The position numbers and the translations under genes were made by a program. From the NCBI GenBank assembly GCA_017646785.1, contig JAGCLX010000130.1:1-19856 (forward strand): a stretch of 19,856 nt of DNA, in the 5' to 3' direction. The notes under the pieces were generated by a model. It did not search any database and was not told the origin of the DNA. It was given only the letters and a program-made list of their open reading frames with translations. This DNA comes from Alistipes sp. GTDB taxonomy: Bacteria > Bacteroidota > Bacteroidia > Bacteroidales > Rikenellaceae. Each line of letters begins with the position of its first letter. Position 1 is the stretch's first letter. Shown one piece after another: positions 1 through 7,561 of the stretch.

Positions 1-46
1 CCAAGTAATTTGATATGATAAGGGGTCATCTGCGACCTCTCAATCA

Positions 47-78
47 AAACCACCAATGGGCTCATTGGTGGTTTTTTT
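47..78 (+). terminator. Rho-independent terminator at window edge
   Basis: An 11-bp perfect stem (AAACCACCAAT at 47-57 with ATTGGTGGTTT at 64-74) closes a 6-nt loop and runs into a T tract on the plus strand. It probably ends a plus-strand transcript whose gene lies to the left of the window. All three plus frames hit a stop by position 18, so no coding sequence can be assigned to that gene here. A weaker 7-bp hairpin (21-27 with 34-40) precedes it. Confidence 0.8.
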
Positions 79-120
79 GTGTCAACGACACATCGGCAGT
101 CAACGCTACACTAATTAAAT

Positions 121-152
121 AAGTCCCGCCGAACTTGCGTCAGGCGGGACTT
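121..152 (-). terminator. Terminator of RNase P RNA gene
   Basis: A 10-bp GC-rich perfect stem (AAGTCCCGCC at 121-130 with GGCGGGACTT at 143-152) lies 8 nt beyond the 3' end of the RNase P RNA on the minus strand and is followed there by an A/T-rich tail. It faces the plus-strand terminator at 47-78, so transcripts from both sides end in this gap. Confidence 0.75.
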
Positions 153-160
153 GTTTTGCA

Positions 161-512
161 GCATACGCTATAAGCCGAGTTCTGTACTCCGCCTTGCGGC
201 AGAGCCTCTATCATTTATCTACTACGGCGATCACTCGCCGTCTCTAGCAACCTACCCCCCGACATTGGACGAGCAGCCCTTAATTGTCGGTATACATGGT
301 CTTGCAACCCACGAGGTGTACTGCCGAGGAGTATTGCTACCCTCGCGGTGGGCTCTTACCCCGCCTTCTCACCCTTACCACCCGAGGGTGGCGGTTATTT
401 TCTTCTACACTACTATACTCTCACGAGTATCAAGCCGTTAACTTGCGCGGTGCTCTGTGTTGCTCGGACTTTCCTCCCCCACCCGAAGGTGGCAGCGATA
501 GAGCGCATATGC
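161..512 (-). ncRNA. rnpB: RNase P RNA (bacterial type A)
   Basis: This is the catalytic RNA of ribonuclease P, which removes the 5' leader of pre-tRNAs together with the small protein RnpA. On the minus strand the conserved core GAGGAAAGTCCGAGC lies near the 5' end (about 461-475) and the 3' signature ACAGAACTCGGCTTAT lies at 170-185. The ends were set by helix P1: 5' GCATATGC (505-512) pairs with GCGTATGC (161-168), eight pairs with one G-U. That gives about 352 nt, normal for the family. A Bacteroidetes -7 box sits 6 nt upstream and a strong hairpin terminator 8 nt downstream. Plus-strand open frames across this stretch are not genes. Confidence 0.95.
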
Positions 513-517
513 GGGTG

Positions 518-525
518 CAAAGATA
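518..525 (-). promoter_or_regulatory. -7 promoter element of rnpB
   Basis: On the minus strand this reads TATCTTTG, an exact match to the Bacteroidetes primary-sigma box TAnnTTTG. The 5' end of RNase P RNA deduced from helix P1 (512) is 6 nt downstream, which gives an internal calibration of box-to-start distance for the other promoters in this window. No clear -33 TTTG was found at the usual spacing. Confidence 0.75.
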
Positions 526-598
526 GTCAAAAAATCTCATATCCCACCTCGCAAGAAGAAAAGATGTGTGTCGCGCGTATATTAATAGGTACTGGCCG

Positions 599-1189
599 TT
601 ACTCCTCCACGCCCAGACGCTTGGCTTGGCGGTGTATGTCCCACAATCTTAATCCGAGTGACACAAGGGCGATGCCGTACGACACGAATGCTATGGCCAC
701 AAAGAGTATTACGACCTGCACGCCGAGCGTCGCGGGCATCCACAGCACAGCGATAGAGATGATTATGACTATGGCTGAGTAGAAGATTATCCATCCGCCA
801 CCACGCACATTGTTACTCTTGAGGTCGAAGCCCTGGGCCAGCATTGCTGCACCGCGATATAGAAGCCATATGCCGAGGAGTATGGGCATGGCGAATGCCG
901 AGAGCAGGACGTTGAATATGAGCATTAGTCCGATGATGATATCGGCTATGGAGGCGAGGATGAGCCAGCCGTTGCGCACATATCTATTTTTGGAGGATAG
1001 GCTTTGCAATAGGCTGAGGATACCCGAGAGCATAACTGCGAAGCCAAACCACATGGCAAAAGCGAAGTAGCTCGCAACGGGGTTCACCATGACGATAAAG
1101 CCTATGGCGATGAGGATGACACCTCCAATGAGCGATAGCCACCAGTGGTGTATCAGTCGCTCGGTACGTTCTAAGTATTCGTTTTTCAT
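599..1189 (-). CDS. DUF308/HdeD-like multipass membrane protein
   Basis: This predicts a 196-residue inner-membrane protein with about six hydrophobic helices arranged as three pairs, a short charged N-terminus (MKNEYLERTERL) and a basic C-terminal tail. The pattern matches the DUF308/HdeD family. In E. coli HdeD is linked to acid resistance, but the biochemical role of the family is unknown, so no function is assigned. The frame stays open upstream to a TTG at 1225; I chose the ATG at 1187-1189 because a -7 promoter box lies directly in front of it and inside the extended version. It is a single gene, divergent from the hexosaminidase gene and upstream of rnpB on the same strand with no visible terminator between them. 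Confidence 0.75.
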   Translation of the reverse strand: MKNEYLERTERLIHHWWLSLIGGVILIAIGFIVMVNPVASYFAFAMWFGFAVMLSGILSLLQSLSSKNRYVRNGWLILASIADIIIGLMLIFNVLLSAFAMPILLGIWLLYRGAAMLAQGFDLKSNNVRGGGWIIFYSAIVIIISIAVLWMPATLGVQVVILFVAIAFVSYGIALVSLGLRLWDIHRQAKRLGVEE

Positions 1190-1192
1190 AGT

Positions 1193-1200
1193 CAAAGGTA
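1193..1200 (-). promoter_or_regulatory. -7 box directly before the DUF308 start codon
   Basis: The minus strand reads TACCTTTG, matching TAnnTTTG, with a TTG at 1223-1225 about 22 nt upstream as a possible -33 box. The last base of the box is only 3 nt from the ATG (1189). With the 6-nt box-to-start distance seen at rnpB, transcription would begin within a base or two of the start codon, giving a nearly leaderless mRNA. Confidence 0.45.
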
Positions 1201-1268
1201 TTTTAACAACTACCTCTTTTGACAATAATCGTGCTAAATGGCTCTTTGCCGATGTGTGTGGGTTGATG

Positions 1269-1300
1269 TTTGGAAGTCTATGAATTTATTCGTATCTTTG
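1269..1300 (+). promoter_or_regulatory. Bacteroidetes promoter of the GH20 gene
   Basis: TTTG at 1269-1272 and TATCTTTG at 1293-1300 are separated by 20 nt. This matches the Bacteroidetes consensus (TTTG, 19-21 nt, TAnnTTTG) very closely and is the cleanest promoter in the window. Transcription should start near 1306, leaving an A/T-rich leader of about 30 nt before the ATG at 1336. Confidence 0.85.
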
Positions 1301-1335
1301 CTCAATTAACAAACATTTAACACCGATAATAGTTT

Positions 1336-2934
1336 ATGAGAAGATTTATTACAAGCATCGCTGTGGCAGCTGTGTTGGTCATGGCTATGCCTTCATACCT
1401 TGCAGCGCGAAGCTATAGTGTTGTCCCTGAGCCTGCATATACCGATATCGAGGCGGAGGGTGACTATGTTGTAACTGGAAAGACCAACATTATAGTTCAG
1501 GATGGCTTATGGAATCCCGCAGAGCGCTTTGCCGAGGATATGATGCCGTACTTCGATCTCAAGAAGCCCATGAACACCATTAAGCGCGCGAAGGGTCGTA
1601 ATGGTATCAACCTTCGCATTGATCAGTTTGTGCCTGCTGAGGGATACGAGATGACGGTTAACGAGGATGGTGTACTTATTATTGGTGGCTCTGAGGCTGG
1701 TGTATACTATGGCTTGCAGACGCTCCGCCAGATTATTGTAACCAACGACGGCAAGGTGCCTTACGGCTTTATTGCTGACGAGCCCACCTTCGCATATCGT
1801 GGTGCGCACCTCGATGTTGCACGTCACTTCTTCTCTGTTGAGGATGTCAAGAACTATATAGATATCATTGCAGCGCATAAGCTCAATCGCCTACACTGGC
1901 ATCTTACTGATGACCAGGGTTGGCGTATAGAGATTAAGGCATACCCAGAGCTTACTGAGAAGGGCTCAATGCGTAAGGAGACACTTGTTGGCCATGGTCT
2001 AAATCCTGTGGAGTGGGATGGCACACCCTATGGTGGTTACTACACGCAGGAGCAGATTCGAGAGGTTGTTAAATACGCTGCCGAGCGCTATATCGAGGTT
2101 GTCCCCGAGATTGAGATGCCTGGTCACTCACAGGCTGCTCTCCATGCCCTCCCATGGTTGGGTTGCAACGAGCAGGTTGTAGACGTGTGGACAACATGGG
2201 GTGTAACTCCCGAGGTGCTCTGCGCAGGTAAGGAGACAACGTATGAGTTCCTCGAGAAGGTTCTCGACGAGGTTGTTGAGCTCTTCCCCTCGGAGCTTAT
2301 CCATATTGGCGGTGATGAGTGTCCTAAGGACCGATGGGTGGAGTGTGAGCACTGCCAGGCTAAGATCAAGGCTGAGGGCCTTGAGTCTGAGGAGCAGCTT
2401 CAGGGCTATCTCGTTGCACGCATCGAGCGCTACCTCAATAGCAAGGGTCGTCGCATGATTGGCTGGGACGAGATTCTCGATGGTGGTGTGACGCCCACAG
2501 CTACCGTTATGTCATGGCGTGGCCTTAGCGGTGGTATCTACGCCGCCGAGCGTGGCAACGATGTTGTCATGACGCCTATGCCCCTCTGCTATCTCAACTT
2601 CTACCAGACCGAGAGCCGTGAGGGTGAGGGCCTACATATTGGTGGACATATCCCCTTTGAGAAGATTTACGCTTGGGATGTCTTTGAGGGTATGAGTGAT
2701 GCTGCGCGCTCACATATCATTGGTGTTCAGCTTAATATGTGGAGTGAGTACCTCAAGGATATGGACACTGTGGAGATTATGCTTTTGCCTCGTCTTGGTG
2801 CTATGTGCGAGGTGCAGTGGTCACACGACCGCCGCGACGACTCAACCATTCGTCAGAAGATGGAGCTTATGCGTAAGTTCTACGAGGCTAATTGTTGGCA
2901 GTGTGCACCATACTACTACGATTATAGAAAGTAG
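1336..2934 (+). CDS. Exported GH20 beta-N-acetylhexosaminidase
   Basis: This 532-residue glycoside hydrolase family 20 enzyme should remove terminal beta-linked GlcNAc/GalNAc from glycans by substrate-assisted catalysis. Residues 1-24 form a signal peptide (MRRF, hydrophobic core, cleavage near LAA), with no lipobox Cys, so it is probably periplasmic or secreted. A GH20 N-terminal alpha/beta domain occupies roughly 25-150. The catalytic barrel begins at about 152 with YRGAHLDVARHFF, then HWHLTDDQGWR near 187-197, and the catalytic pair D327-E328 sits in HIGGDE. The length suits a minimal two-domain enzyme with no added carbohydrate-binding module. No SusC/SusD genes are adjacent, so it is not in a visible polysaccharide utilisation locus; mucin or host N-glycan trimming is likely but inferred. 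It has its own promoter and terminator. Confidence 0.93.
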   Translation: MRRFITSIAVAAVLVMAMPSYLAARSYSVVPEPAYTDIEAEGDYVVTGKTNIIVQDGLWNPAERFAEDMMPYFDLKKPMNTIKRAKGRNGINLRIDQFVPAEGYEMTVNEDGVLIIGGSEAGVYYGLQTLRQIIVTNDGKVPYGFIADEPTFAYRGAHLDVARHFFSVEDVKNYIDIIAAHKLNRLHWHLTDDQGWRIEIKAYPELTEKGSMRKETLVGHGLNPVEWDGTPYGGYYTQEQIREVVKYAAERYIEVVPEIEMPGHSQAALHALPWLGCNEQVVDVWTTWGVTPEVLCAGKETTYEFLEKVLDEVVELFPSELIHIGGDECPKDRWVECEHCQAKIKAEGLESEEQLQGYLVARIERYLNSKGRRMIGWDEILDGGVTPTATVMSWRGLSGGIYAAERGNDVVMTPMPLCYLNFYQTESREGEGLHIGGHIPFEKIYAWDVFEGMSDAARSHIIGVQLNMWSEYLKDMDTVEIMLLPRLGAMCEVQWSHDRRDDSTIRQKMELMRKFYEANCWQCAPYYYDYRK

Positions 2935-2972
2935 GGTAGGGCGTATATAGCCGTTGACCATATTAATAAAGC

Positions 2973-3010
2973 GAATAGGCAGTACTACGGTATTGCCTAT
3001 TCTTTTTTTT
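2973..3010 (+). terminator. Terminator of the GH20 gene
   Basis: The 9-bp stem GAATAGGCA (2973-2981) with TGCCTATTC (2994-3002) extends inward through GTAC/GTAT pairing and is followed by eight Ts (3003-3010). Its left arm GCGAATAGGCAGTAC is almost identical (14 of 15) to the arm of the hairpin at 16081-16095. Confidence 0.88.
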
Positions 3011-3152
3011 AGTTAGCTGTATGTGTGGCAGTCTAATCAGAGGGTGCCGTCAGCCATAAATAAGGATGTGTGCCTGTAAGTATTTTTACCTAATTTCAGT
3101 GGATAATGGTTGTTTTTAGGACTATGTTGTTATGTAAAATGAAAAAACGTAC

Positions 3153-3160
3153 TACATTTG
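3153..3160 (+). promoter_or_regulatory. Putative -7 box of the serine palmitoyltransferase gene
   Basis: TACATTTG fits TAnnTTTG. A TTG at 3127-3129 lies 23 nt upstream, slightly longer than ideal. Predicted transcription from about 3166 would give a leader of about 74 nt containing the 6-bp hairpin at 3173-3194 and the two-codon frame ATG GTG TGA. Confidence 0.5.
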
Positions 3161-3239
3161 CCGGCGTTATTTTGCGGGGGAGATACAACCCGCATAGCAT
3201 GGTGTGACAGAGTGTTTAACTAAATAAATATGATATAAA

Positions 3240-4508
3240 ATGGTAGATATTTTTGATCGCTTATCGAAGAATGCAGGTGGTCCTATTGGTCAGTATATGT
3301 CGGCAGTGCATGGTTACTTTGCATTCCCCAAGCTCGAGGGTGAGCTTGGCCCACATATGATGTTTCGTGGCAAGCCAGTGCTAAACTGGAGCCTTAATAA
3401 CTACCTCGGCTTGGCAAACCACCCAGAGGTTAGAGAGGCTGATGCTCAGGGAGCAAAGGATTTCGGCATGGCATACCCCATGGGTGCGCGTATGATGTCG
3501 GGTCAGACTAAGTATCACGAGCAGTTGGAGCGTGAGTTGGCGGAGTTTGTGGGTAAGGAGGATGCGTTCCTGCTGAACTACGGCTACCAGGGTATGATAT
3601 CTATTATCGACTGCTTGCTATCGCCACGCGACGTTGTGGTCTACGATAAGGAGTGTCACGCTTGCATCATTGACGGTCTTCGCATGCATCCAGGTAAGCG
3701 TTTCGTATATGCACACAACGATGAGGCGTCGTTGCGCCTTCAGCTTAAGCATGCTACGGAGCTTGCCGAGCAGCAGAATGGTGGTGTTCTTGTGATTACC
3801 GAGGGTGTATTCGGCATGAAGGGTGATCTCGGCTTCTTGGATGTTATCGTCAAGTGCAAGAAGGAGTTTAGCTTCCGCCTATTGGTGGATGATGCCCACG
3901 GCTTTGATACTATGGGTACAAATGGTAAGGGTACGGGTGACCACTTTGGTGTTCAGGACGAGATTGATGTCTTGTTCAATACCTTTGCTAAGTCTATGGC
4001 GGGCATTGGAGCCTTTGTATGTGGTCCACGTTGGCTTATCAACCTCTTCCGCTACAACATGCGCTCGCAGCTCTATGCTAAGTCGTTGCCCATGCCTATG
4101 GTTATCGGTGCATTGAAGCGTCTTGACCTTATTCGTAAGCACCCCGAGTATCAGGAGAAGTTGTGGGAGATTACCCGCGCATTGCAGAAGGGTCTTACCG
4201 AGAATGGCTTCGATATCGGTGTTACGCAGTCGCCCGTTACGCCCATCTACATGAAGGGTGGCAACGAGGAGGGCACCAACCTTATTGTTGACCTTCGTGA
4301 AAACTACGGCTTGTTCTGCTCTATAGTCATCTACCCTGTGATACCTAAGGGCGAGATTATCCTTCGCGTTATCCCCACCGCGGCACACACCATGGAGGAT
4401 GTGGAGTACACCATCAACACCTTCAAGGCTGTGCGTGCTAAGTTCGAGGCGGGCGAGTATATCAAGCCCATCCCGCAGATGGCTGACCCCGACTTCAAGG
4501 TGCGCTAA
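3240..4508 (+). CDS. spt: Serine palmitoyltransferase (alpha-oxoamine synthase family)
   Basis: This 422-residue PLP enzyme of the alpha-oxoamine synthase family is best read as serine palmitoyltransferase, condensing L-serine with a long-chain acyl-CoA to 3-ketosphinganine, the committed step of sphingolipid synthesis. Family residues are in place: H140 (YDKECHACI) stacking on PLP, D217 and H220 in VDDAHG, and the Schiff-base lysine K251 in NTFAKSMAGIG. The protein is cytosolic, with no signal or membrane helix. Close relatives catalyse 8-amino-7-oxononanoate synthase (BioF) and 2-amino-3-ketobutyrate ligase (Kbl) reactions. The assignment to SPT rests on overall resemblance to Bacteroides SPT, including the N-terminal DIFDRLSKNAGGPIGQYM stretch, and on no bio or threonine-degradation genes being nearby. 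It is monocistronic, ending at a bidirectional terminator. Confidence 0.82.
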   Translation: MVDIFDRLSKNAGGPIGQYMSAVHGYFAFPKLEGELGPHMMFRGKPVLNWSLNNYLGLANHPEVREADAQGAKDFGMAYPMGARMMSGQTKYHEQLERELAEFVGKEDAFLLNYGYQGMISIIDCLLSPRDVVVYDKECHACIIDGLRMHPGKRFVYAHNDEASLRLQLKHATELAEQQNGGVLVITEGVFGMKGDLGFLDVIVKCKKEFSFRLLVDDAHGFDTMGTNGKGTGDHFGVQDEIDVLFNTFAKSMAGIGAFVCGPRWLINLFRYNMRSQLYAKSLPMPMVIGALKRLDLIRKHPEYQEKLWEITRALQKGLTENGFDIGVTQSPVTPIYMKGGNEEGTNLIVDLRENYGLFCSIVIYPVIPKGEIILRVIPTAAHTMEDVEYTINTFKAVRAKFEAGEYIKPIPQMADPDFKVR

Positions 4509-4512
4509 CACT

Positions 4513-4553
4513 AAAAACATAGGAGCTATCCATTGGGTAGCTCCTATGTTTTT
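4513..4553. terminator. Bidirectional terminator between convergent genes
   Basis: A perfect 16-bp stem (4513-4528 with 4538-4553) with a 9-nt loop is flanked by A5 on one side and T5 on the other, so it can stop transcription in both directions. It separates the plus-strand spt gene from the minus-strand gpsA-pgi-DUF805 operon. Confidence 0.92.
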
Positions 4554-4567
4554 GTGTGATTAATAGT

Positions 4568-5074
4568 CTATGCGCTGGGGGATATGCCGTAGCGATTTTC
4601 GCCACTCTCGCCGCGTTGCAGCAGCAGGTAGAGAACGTATAGGTTGGCTATGGGGATAAGGCCCACGATAAGCCACCAGCCGCTCTTGCCTACATCGTGC
4701 AGGCGACGCACGGTCATGCAGAGCGTGGGGAGGATGACAACGGGGAGCATAAGCCAGCCGATGACGATAAAGGCTGTGGCGATAAGTACAAAGAGCCACC
4801 ACATCCAGTACTCAACCCTATTAGCCCTGCCGCGCAGCTTCGCATACTTCTTAAAGCCGCTCTTAACGGCCTCGCTGAAGGTTGACACGGGCATAGAGCC
4901 ATCGGCAAGGGTCATGCGCAACTCGCAGCCACAGCGAGTGCATATACACGCCGTGGCCTCAGAGGGTGTGCCACACTCCTGACAATAGTTCCTGCCACCA
5001 CCGCCATGAGTGCCACATATAGGGCACTCGGGGATGGTCGAGCCCATCACGCTACCACAATTTCTGCAATACAT
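4568..5074 (-). CDS. Double zinc-ribbon DUF805 membrane protein
   Basis: This 168-residue protein has two parts. The N-terminus carries two CxxC...CxxC zinc ribbons (C3, C6, C17, C20 and C31, C34, C45, C48). The C-terminus is a DUF805 (YhaH-like) membrane domain from about residue 66, with KYAKLRGRANRVEYW, hydrophobic segments near 92-118 and 131-152, the family motif RRLHDVGKSGWW, and the terminal GENRYGISP. DUF805 proteins are small inner-membrane proteins of unknown function. The ribbons probably bind zinc and may mediate protein contacts. It lies 17 nt after pgi on the same strand and is thus probably the last gene of the gpsA-pgi operon. The link to glycolysis is positional only. Confidence 0.82.
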   Translation of the reverse strand: MYCRNCGSVMGSTIPECPICGTHGGGGRNYCQECGTPSEATACICTRCGCELRMTLADGSMPVSTFSEAVKSGFKKYAKLRGRANRVEYWMWWLFVLIATAFIVIGWLMLPVVILPTLCMTVRRLHDVGKSGWWLIVGLIPIANLYVLYLLLQRGESGENRYGISPSA

Positions 5075-5091
5075 CGCGCTATGTGTTTCTA

Positions 5092-6423
5092 TTATAGACG
5101 TGCCTTGATAGCCTTAGACTCCGCCTCGTAGCCTGGCTTATCGAGAAGCGCAAACATGTTCTTCTTGTATGCCTCAACACCTGGCTGGTCGAATGGATTA
5201 ACTCCGAGCATATAGCCGCTAATACCGCAACCCTTCTCGAAGAAGTAGAGCAACTGGCCAATAGTGCGCTCGTCGATGCGCTCAATCTCGAGGATGAGGT
5301 TTGGCACGCCACCATCTACGTGTGCGATGCGAACGCCAAGCTCTGCCATCTTGTTAATCTCCGATAGACGCTTGCCTGTGAGGAAGTTAAGACCGTCGAG
5401 GTTGGCCTCATCGCTCTCTACCTTAACCTCATACTTTGAGTTCTTCACCGAGATAATTGTCTCGAAGAGTGTGCGCTCGCCCTCCTGGATATACTGACCC
5501 ATAGAGTGAAGGTCTGCTGTGAGTGTTACGCTTGCGGGGAAGATACCCTTATTCTCCTTACCCTCGCTCTCGCCATAGAGCTGCTTCCACCACTCGGCGA
5601 TATACTGCAACTTAGGCTCGTATGAACCCAAGATCTCAATCTTCTTGCCCGCCTTGTAGAGCTCATTACGCACGATTGCATACTGTGCTGCGAGGTTCTC
5701 CTCGATGGGCTTATCCTGTGCTGTAAGACGCTCCATGTCGCGTGCACCCTCAACAAATGCCTCAACGTCGACACCAGCAACAGCCAATGGCAAAAGACCT
5801 ACGGGTGAGAGTACTGAGTAGCGACCACCCACATTGTCCTCGATAACAAAAGTGGGGTAGCCCTCCTGTGTTGCAAGGGTCTTGAGTGCGCCACGCGCCT
5901 TATCTGTAATAGCGACGATGCGCTCTGCAGCCTCGGCCTTGCCATAACGCTTCTCAATCTCAGCCTTAATCAAGCGGAAGGCGATAGCTGGCTCTGTGGT
6001 AGTGCCCGACTTAGAGATTACGATGGCTGCGATAGAGTACTCCTTAACAGCATCCATAAGCTCGTAGGTGTAGTCCTCAGAGATGTTCTCGCCAGCGAAT
6101 ACAACGGTGGGGTTGTCGTGCTTCTTCTTCAAAGACTCAAAAGAGTTAGACATAGCCTCCAAAACTGCCTTAGCACCGAGGTATGAGCCACCGATACCGA
6201 TGCAGATAACCACCTCTGCGCGCTCGCGCAACTTCTGAGCTACGGCCTTAATCTCAGCCAACTCAGCGTCAGTGATTGACGATGGGAGGTTAACCCAGCC
6301 AAGGAAGTCGTTGCCGGCACCCTCGCCAGTGTGCAAAAGGTCGTTGGCGCGCTTTGCCGCTGCCTGCATTTCGCTGGTAATGGTAACGCCTGAATGTTTC
6401 GCGTCAAACTTAATCAAGTTCAT
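5092..6423 (-). CDS. pgi: Glucose-6-phosphate isomerase
   Basis: Phosphoglucose isomerase interconverts glucose 6-phosphate and fructose 6-phosphate in the cytosol (glycolysis and gluconeogenesis). The 443-residue length fits the short bacterial form. The sugar-phosphate site is visible as [12 protein letters not shown] near 75-86 and SKSGTTTE (137-144). The first family signature is at [13 protein letters not shown] (about 197-209), catalytic Glu285 lies in LYGESEGK, and the second signature [12 protein letters not shown] ends in the catalytic lysine K420. It begins 30 nt after gpsA and is followed by the DUF805 gene at 17 nt. No promoter is visible in the 30-nt gap, so it is probably co-transcribed with gpsA. 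Confidence 0.97.
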   Translation of the reverse strand: MNLIKFDAKHSGVTITSEMQAAAKRANDLLHTGEGAGNDFLGWVNLPSSITDAELAEIKAVAQKLRERAEVVICIGIGGSYLGAKAVLEAMSNSFESLKKKHDNPTVVFAGENISEDYTYELMDAVKEYSIAAIVISKSGTTTEPAIAFRLIKAEIEKRYGKAEAAERIVAITDKARGALKTLATQEGYPTFVIEDNVGGRYSVLSPVGLLPLAVAGVDVEAFVEGARDMERLTAQDKPIEENLAAQYAIVRNELYKAGKKIEILGSYEPKLQYIAEWWKQLYGESEGKENKGIFPASVTLTADLHSMGQYIQEGERTLFETIISVKNSKYEVKVESDEANLDGLNFLTGKRLSEINKMAELGVRIAHVDGGVPNLILEIERIDERTIGQLLYFFEKGCGISGYMLGVNPFDQPGVEAYKKNMFALLDKPGYEAESKAIKARL

Positions 6424-6453
6424 AGTGGTATAGTTTTTATTGTGTTAATATTT

Positions 6454-7458
6454 TTATCGCAAGATCTGTGTTAGGGCCTGTATTGAGTCGCGCGCCGATG
6501 CACCCTCATAGAGCACCTCCCACACTTTATCAGCGATGGGCATGTCGATGTTGCGACGCATGGAACTCTGACGAATGCAGTCTGCTGCGTAGTAGCCCTC
6601 GGCAATCATTGTCATCTCGTTAAGTGCACTCTTAACGGAGCATCCCTTACCAAGCAACGTGCCAAGACGACGGTTGCGGCTTAGGGGTGAGTAGCATGTC
6701 ACCAGGAGGTCACCCATGTATGCTGCGGCGTTGATGTCGCGGCCCTCAACGGGTACTGCCTGGTCGATAAAGCGCTTCATCTCGGCAGCACAACCAGCAA
6801 TAAGCACAGCCAAGAAGTTGTCGCCATAGCGCAAACCTACGGCCATACCTACAGCCAAAGCGTAGATGTTTTTCATGATGGCCGCTGCCTCCACACCCAA
6901 TACGTCGTGTGAGATAGAGCAACGGAAGAAGTCGTTGGCAAGGACATCGCGCACGCGCTCTGCTGTTGCGATATCCTCTGATGCAACGGTGAGGTACGAC
7001 AACTGGCACTGTCCAACCTCCTCAGCGTGTGAGGGACCTGTTACCACAGCGAGCCTCTCCATCGGAACATCATAATAGCGATTCATATGCTCGACGATTG
7101 TGAGGTAATCACCTGGGATGATACCCTTTACTGCCGATACGACAATCTTTGATGCGAGGCTTTCGGTGAGTGGTTCGAGGAACTTCTTGAAAAATGCTGA
7201 TGGCATAGCCAGAAATACAATGTCGGCATCGCGCACAACAGCGTTTATATCCTCAGAAGGAGTGATGAACTCTTGGTCGATATAGCACCATGGGAGGTAT
7301 TTGGGGTTGCGACTGCGCATCTGTATCGATTGGCGAATATCCTCATTTAGTACGAGCCAATCGACATGATGATGGTTCACCGTAAGTGTTTTTACGATGG
7401 CCGTCGCCCAACTGCCGTAACCCAGTACGGCACACCGGGGTGTTTTGTTTGTGTCCAT
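6454..7458 (-). CDS. gpsA: Glycerol-3-phosphate dehydrogenase [NAD(P)+]
   Basis: GpsA reduces dihydroxyacetone phosphate to sn-glycerol 3-phosphate, the backbone for phospholipid synthesis; it is a cytosolic enzyme. The 334-residue protein shows the N-terminal dinucleotide site VLGYGSWATA (11-20), K111 in VSAVKG, GPSHAEEV (141-148) and the catalytic lysine K196 in AAIMKN, followed by NRRLGTLLGKG and EGYYAADCI. I chose the ATG at 7456-7458; an in-frame TTG two codons upstream is a less likely start. It is the first gene of the gpsA-pgi-DUF805 operon and divergent from mreB. In many Bacteroidales lysS precedes gpsA-pgi (from memory), but here the upstream neighbour is the mreB promoter region. 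Confidence 0.96.
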   Translation of the reverse strand: MDTNKTPRCAVLGYGSWATAIVKTLTVNHHHVDWLVLNEDIRQSIQMRSRNPKYLPWCYIDQEFITPSEDINAVVRDADIVFLAMPSAFFKKFLEPLTESLASKIVVSAVKGIIPGDYLTIVEHMNRYYDVPMERLAVVTGPSHAEEVGQCQLSYLTVASEDIATAERVRDVLANDFFRCSISHDVLGVEAAAIMKNIYALAVGMAVGLRYGDNFLAVLIAGCAAEMKRFIDQAVPVEGRDINAAAYMGDLLVTCYSPLSRNRRLGTLLGKGCSVKSALNEMTMIAEGYYAADCIRQSSMRRNIDMPIADKVWEVLYEGASARDSIQALTQILR

Positions 7459-7475
7459 AAGCAAAAAATTATAGA

Positions 7476-7510
7476 CAAAATTAATAAAAAAAAGTTAAAA
7501 CTCTTGCAAA
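7476..7510 (-). promoter_or_regulatory. Putative promoter of gpsA
   Basis: On the minus strand, TTTG (7507-7510) and TAATTTTG (7476-7483, matching TAnnTTTG) are 23 nt apart, a little long. Transcription would start near 7470, giving a leader of about 12 nt. The -33 region sits almost on top of the TTG (7504-7506) used by the opposite mreB promoter, so the two promoters are nearly back to back. Confidence 0.45.
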
Positions 7511-7536
7511 TTCTCCATTTCTTTTTCCTATCTTTG
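7504..7536 (+). promoter_or_regulatory. Promoter of the mreB operon
   Basis: TATCTTTG (7529-7536) is an exact -7 box, and TTG at 7504-7506 lies 22 nt upstream. The predicted start near 7542 leaves a 167-nt leader before mreB, unusually long compared with the other promoters here. That leader contains a 41-codon open frame. Confidence 0.75.
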
Positions 7537-7561
7537 CAAGTGAGTTGTGGTGGCTTATTCT

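Larger units (their letters stand above)
2935..3239. other. 305-bp intergenic region: terminator plus leader
   Basis: This stretch holds the hexosaminidase terminator (2973-3010), a putative promoter box (3153-3160) and a leader with a small hairpin (TGCGGG at 3173-3178 with CCCGCA at 3189-3194). No convincing coding sequence was found in any frame. The segment 3011-3150 shows no structure that I can interpret. Confidence 0.6.

Noticed and set aside
151..782. Overlapping plus-strand open frames of 80-144 codons over the first 800 bases
   Set aside because: They lie across RNase P RNA and antisense to the DUF308 gene; the translations show no domain, signal peptide or membrane pattern.
3879..4520. 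213-codon open frame antisense to the serine palmitoyltransferase gene
   Set aside because: It is the complement of a strongly conserved enzyme gene, shows no recognisable domains, and runs into the bidirectional terminator. It is an artefact of codon bias.
7456..7464. TTG start for gpsA two codons upstream
   Set aside because: An ATG directly follows and is consistent with the family N-terminus and a short leader.
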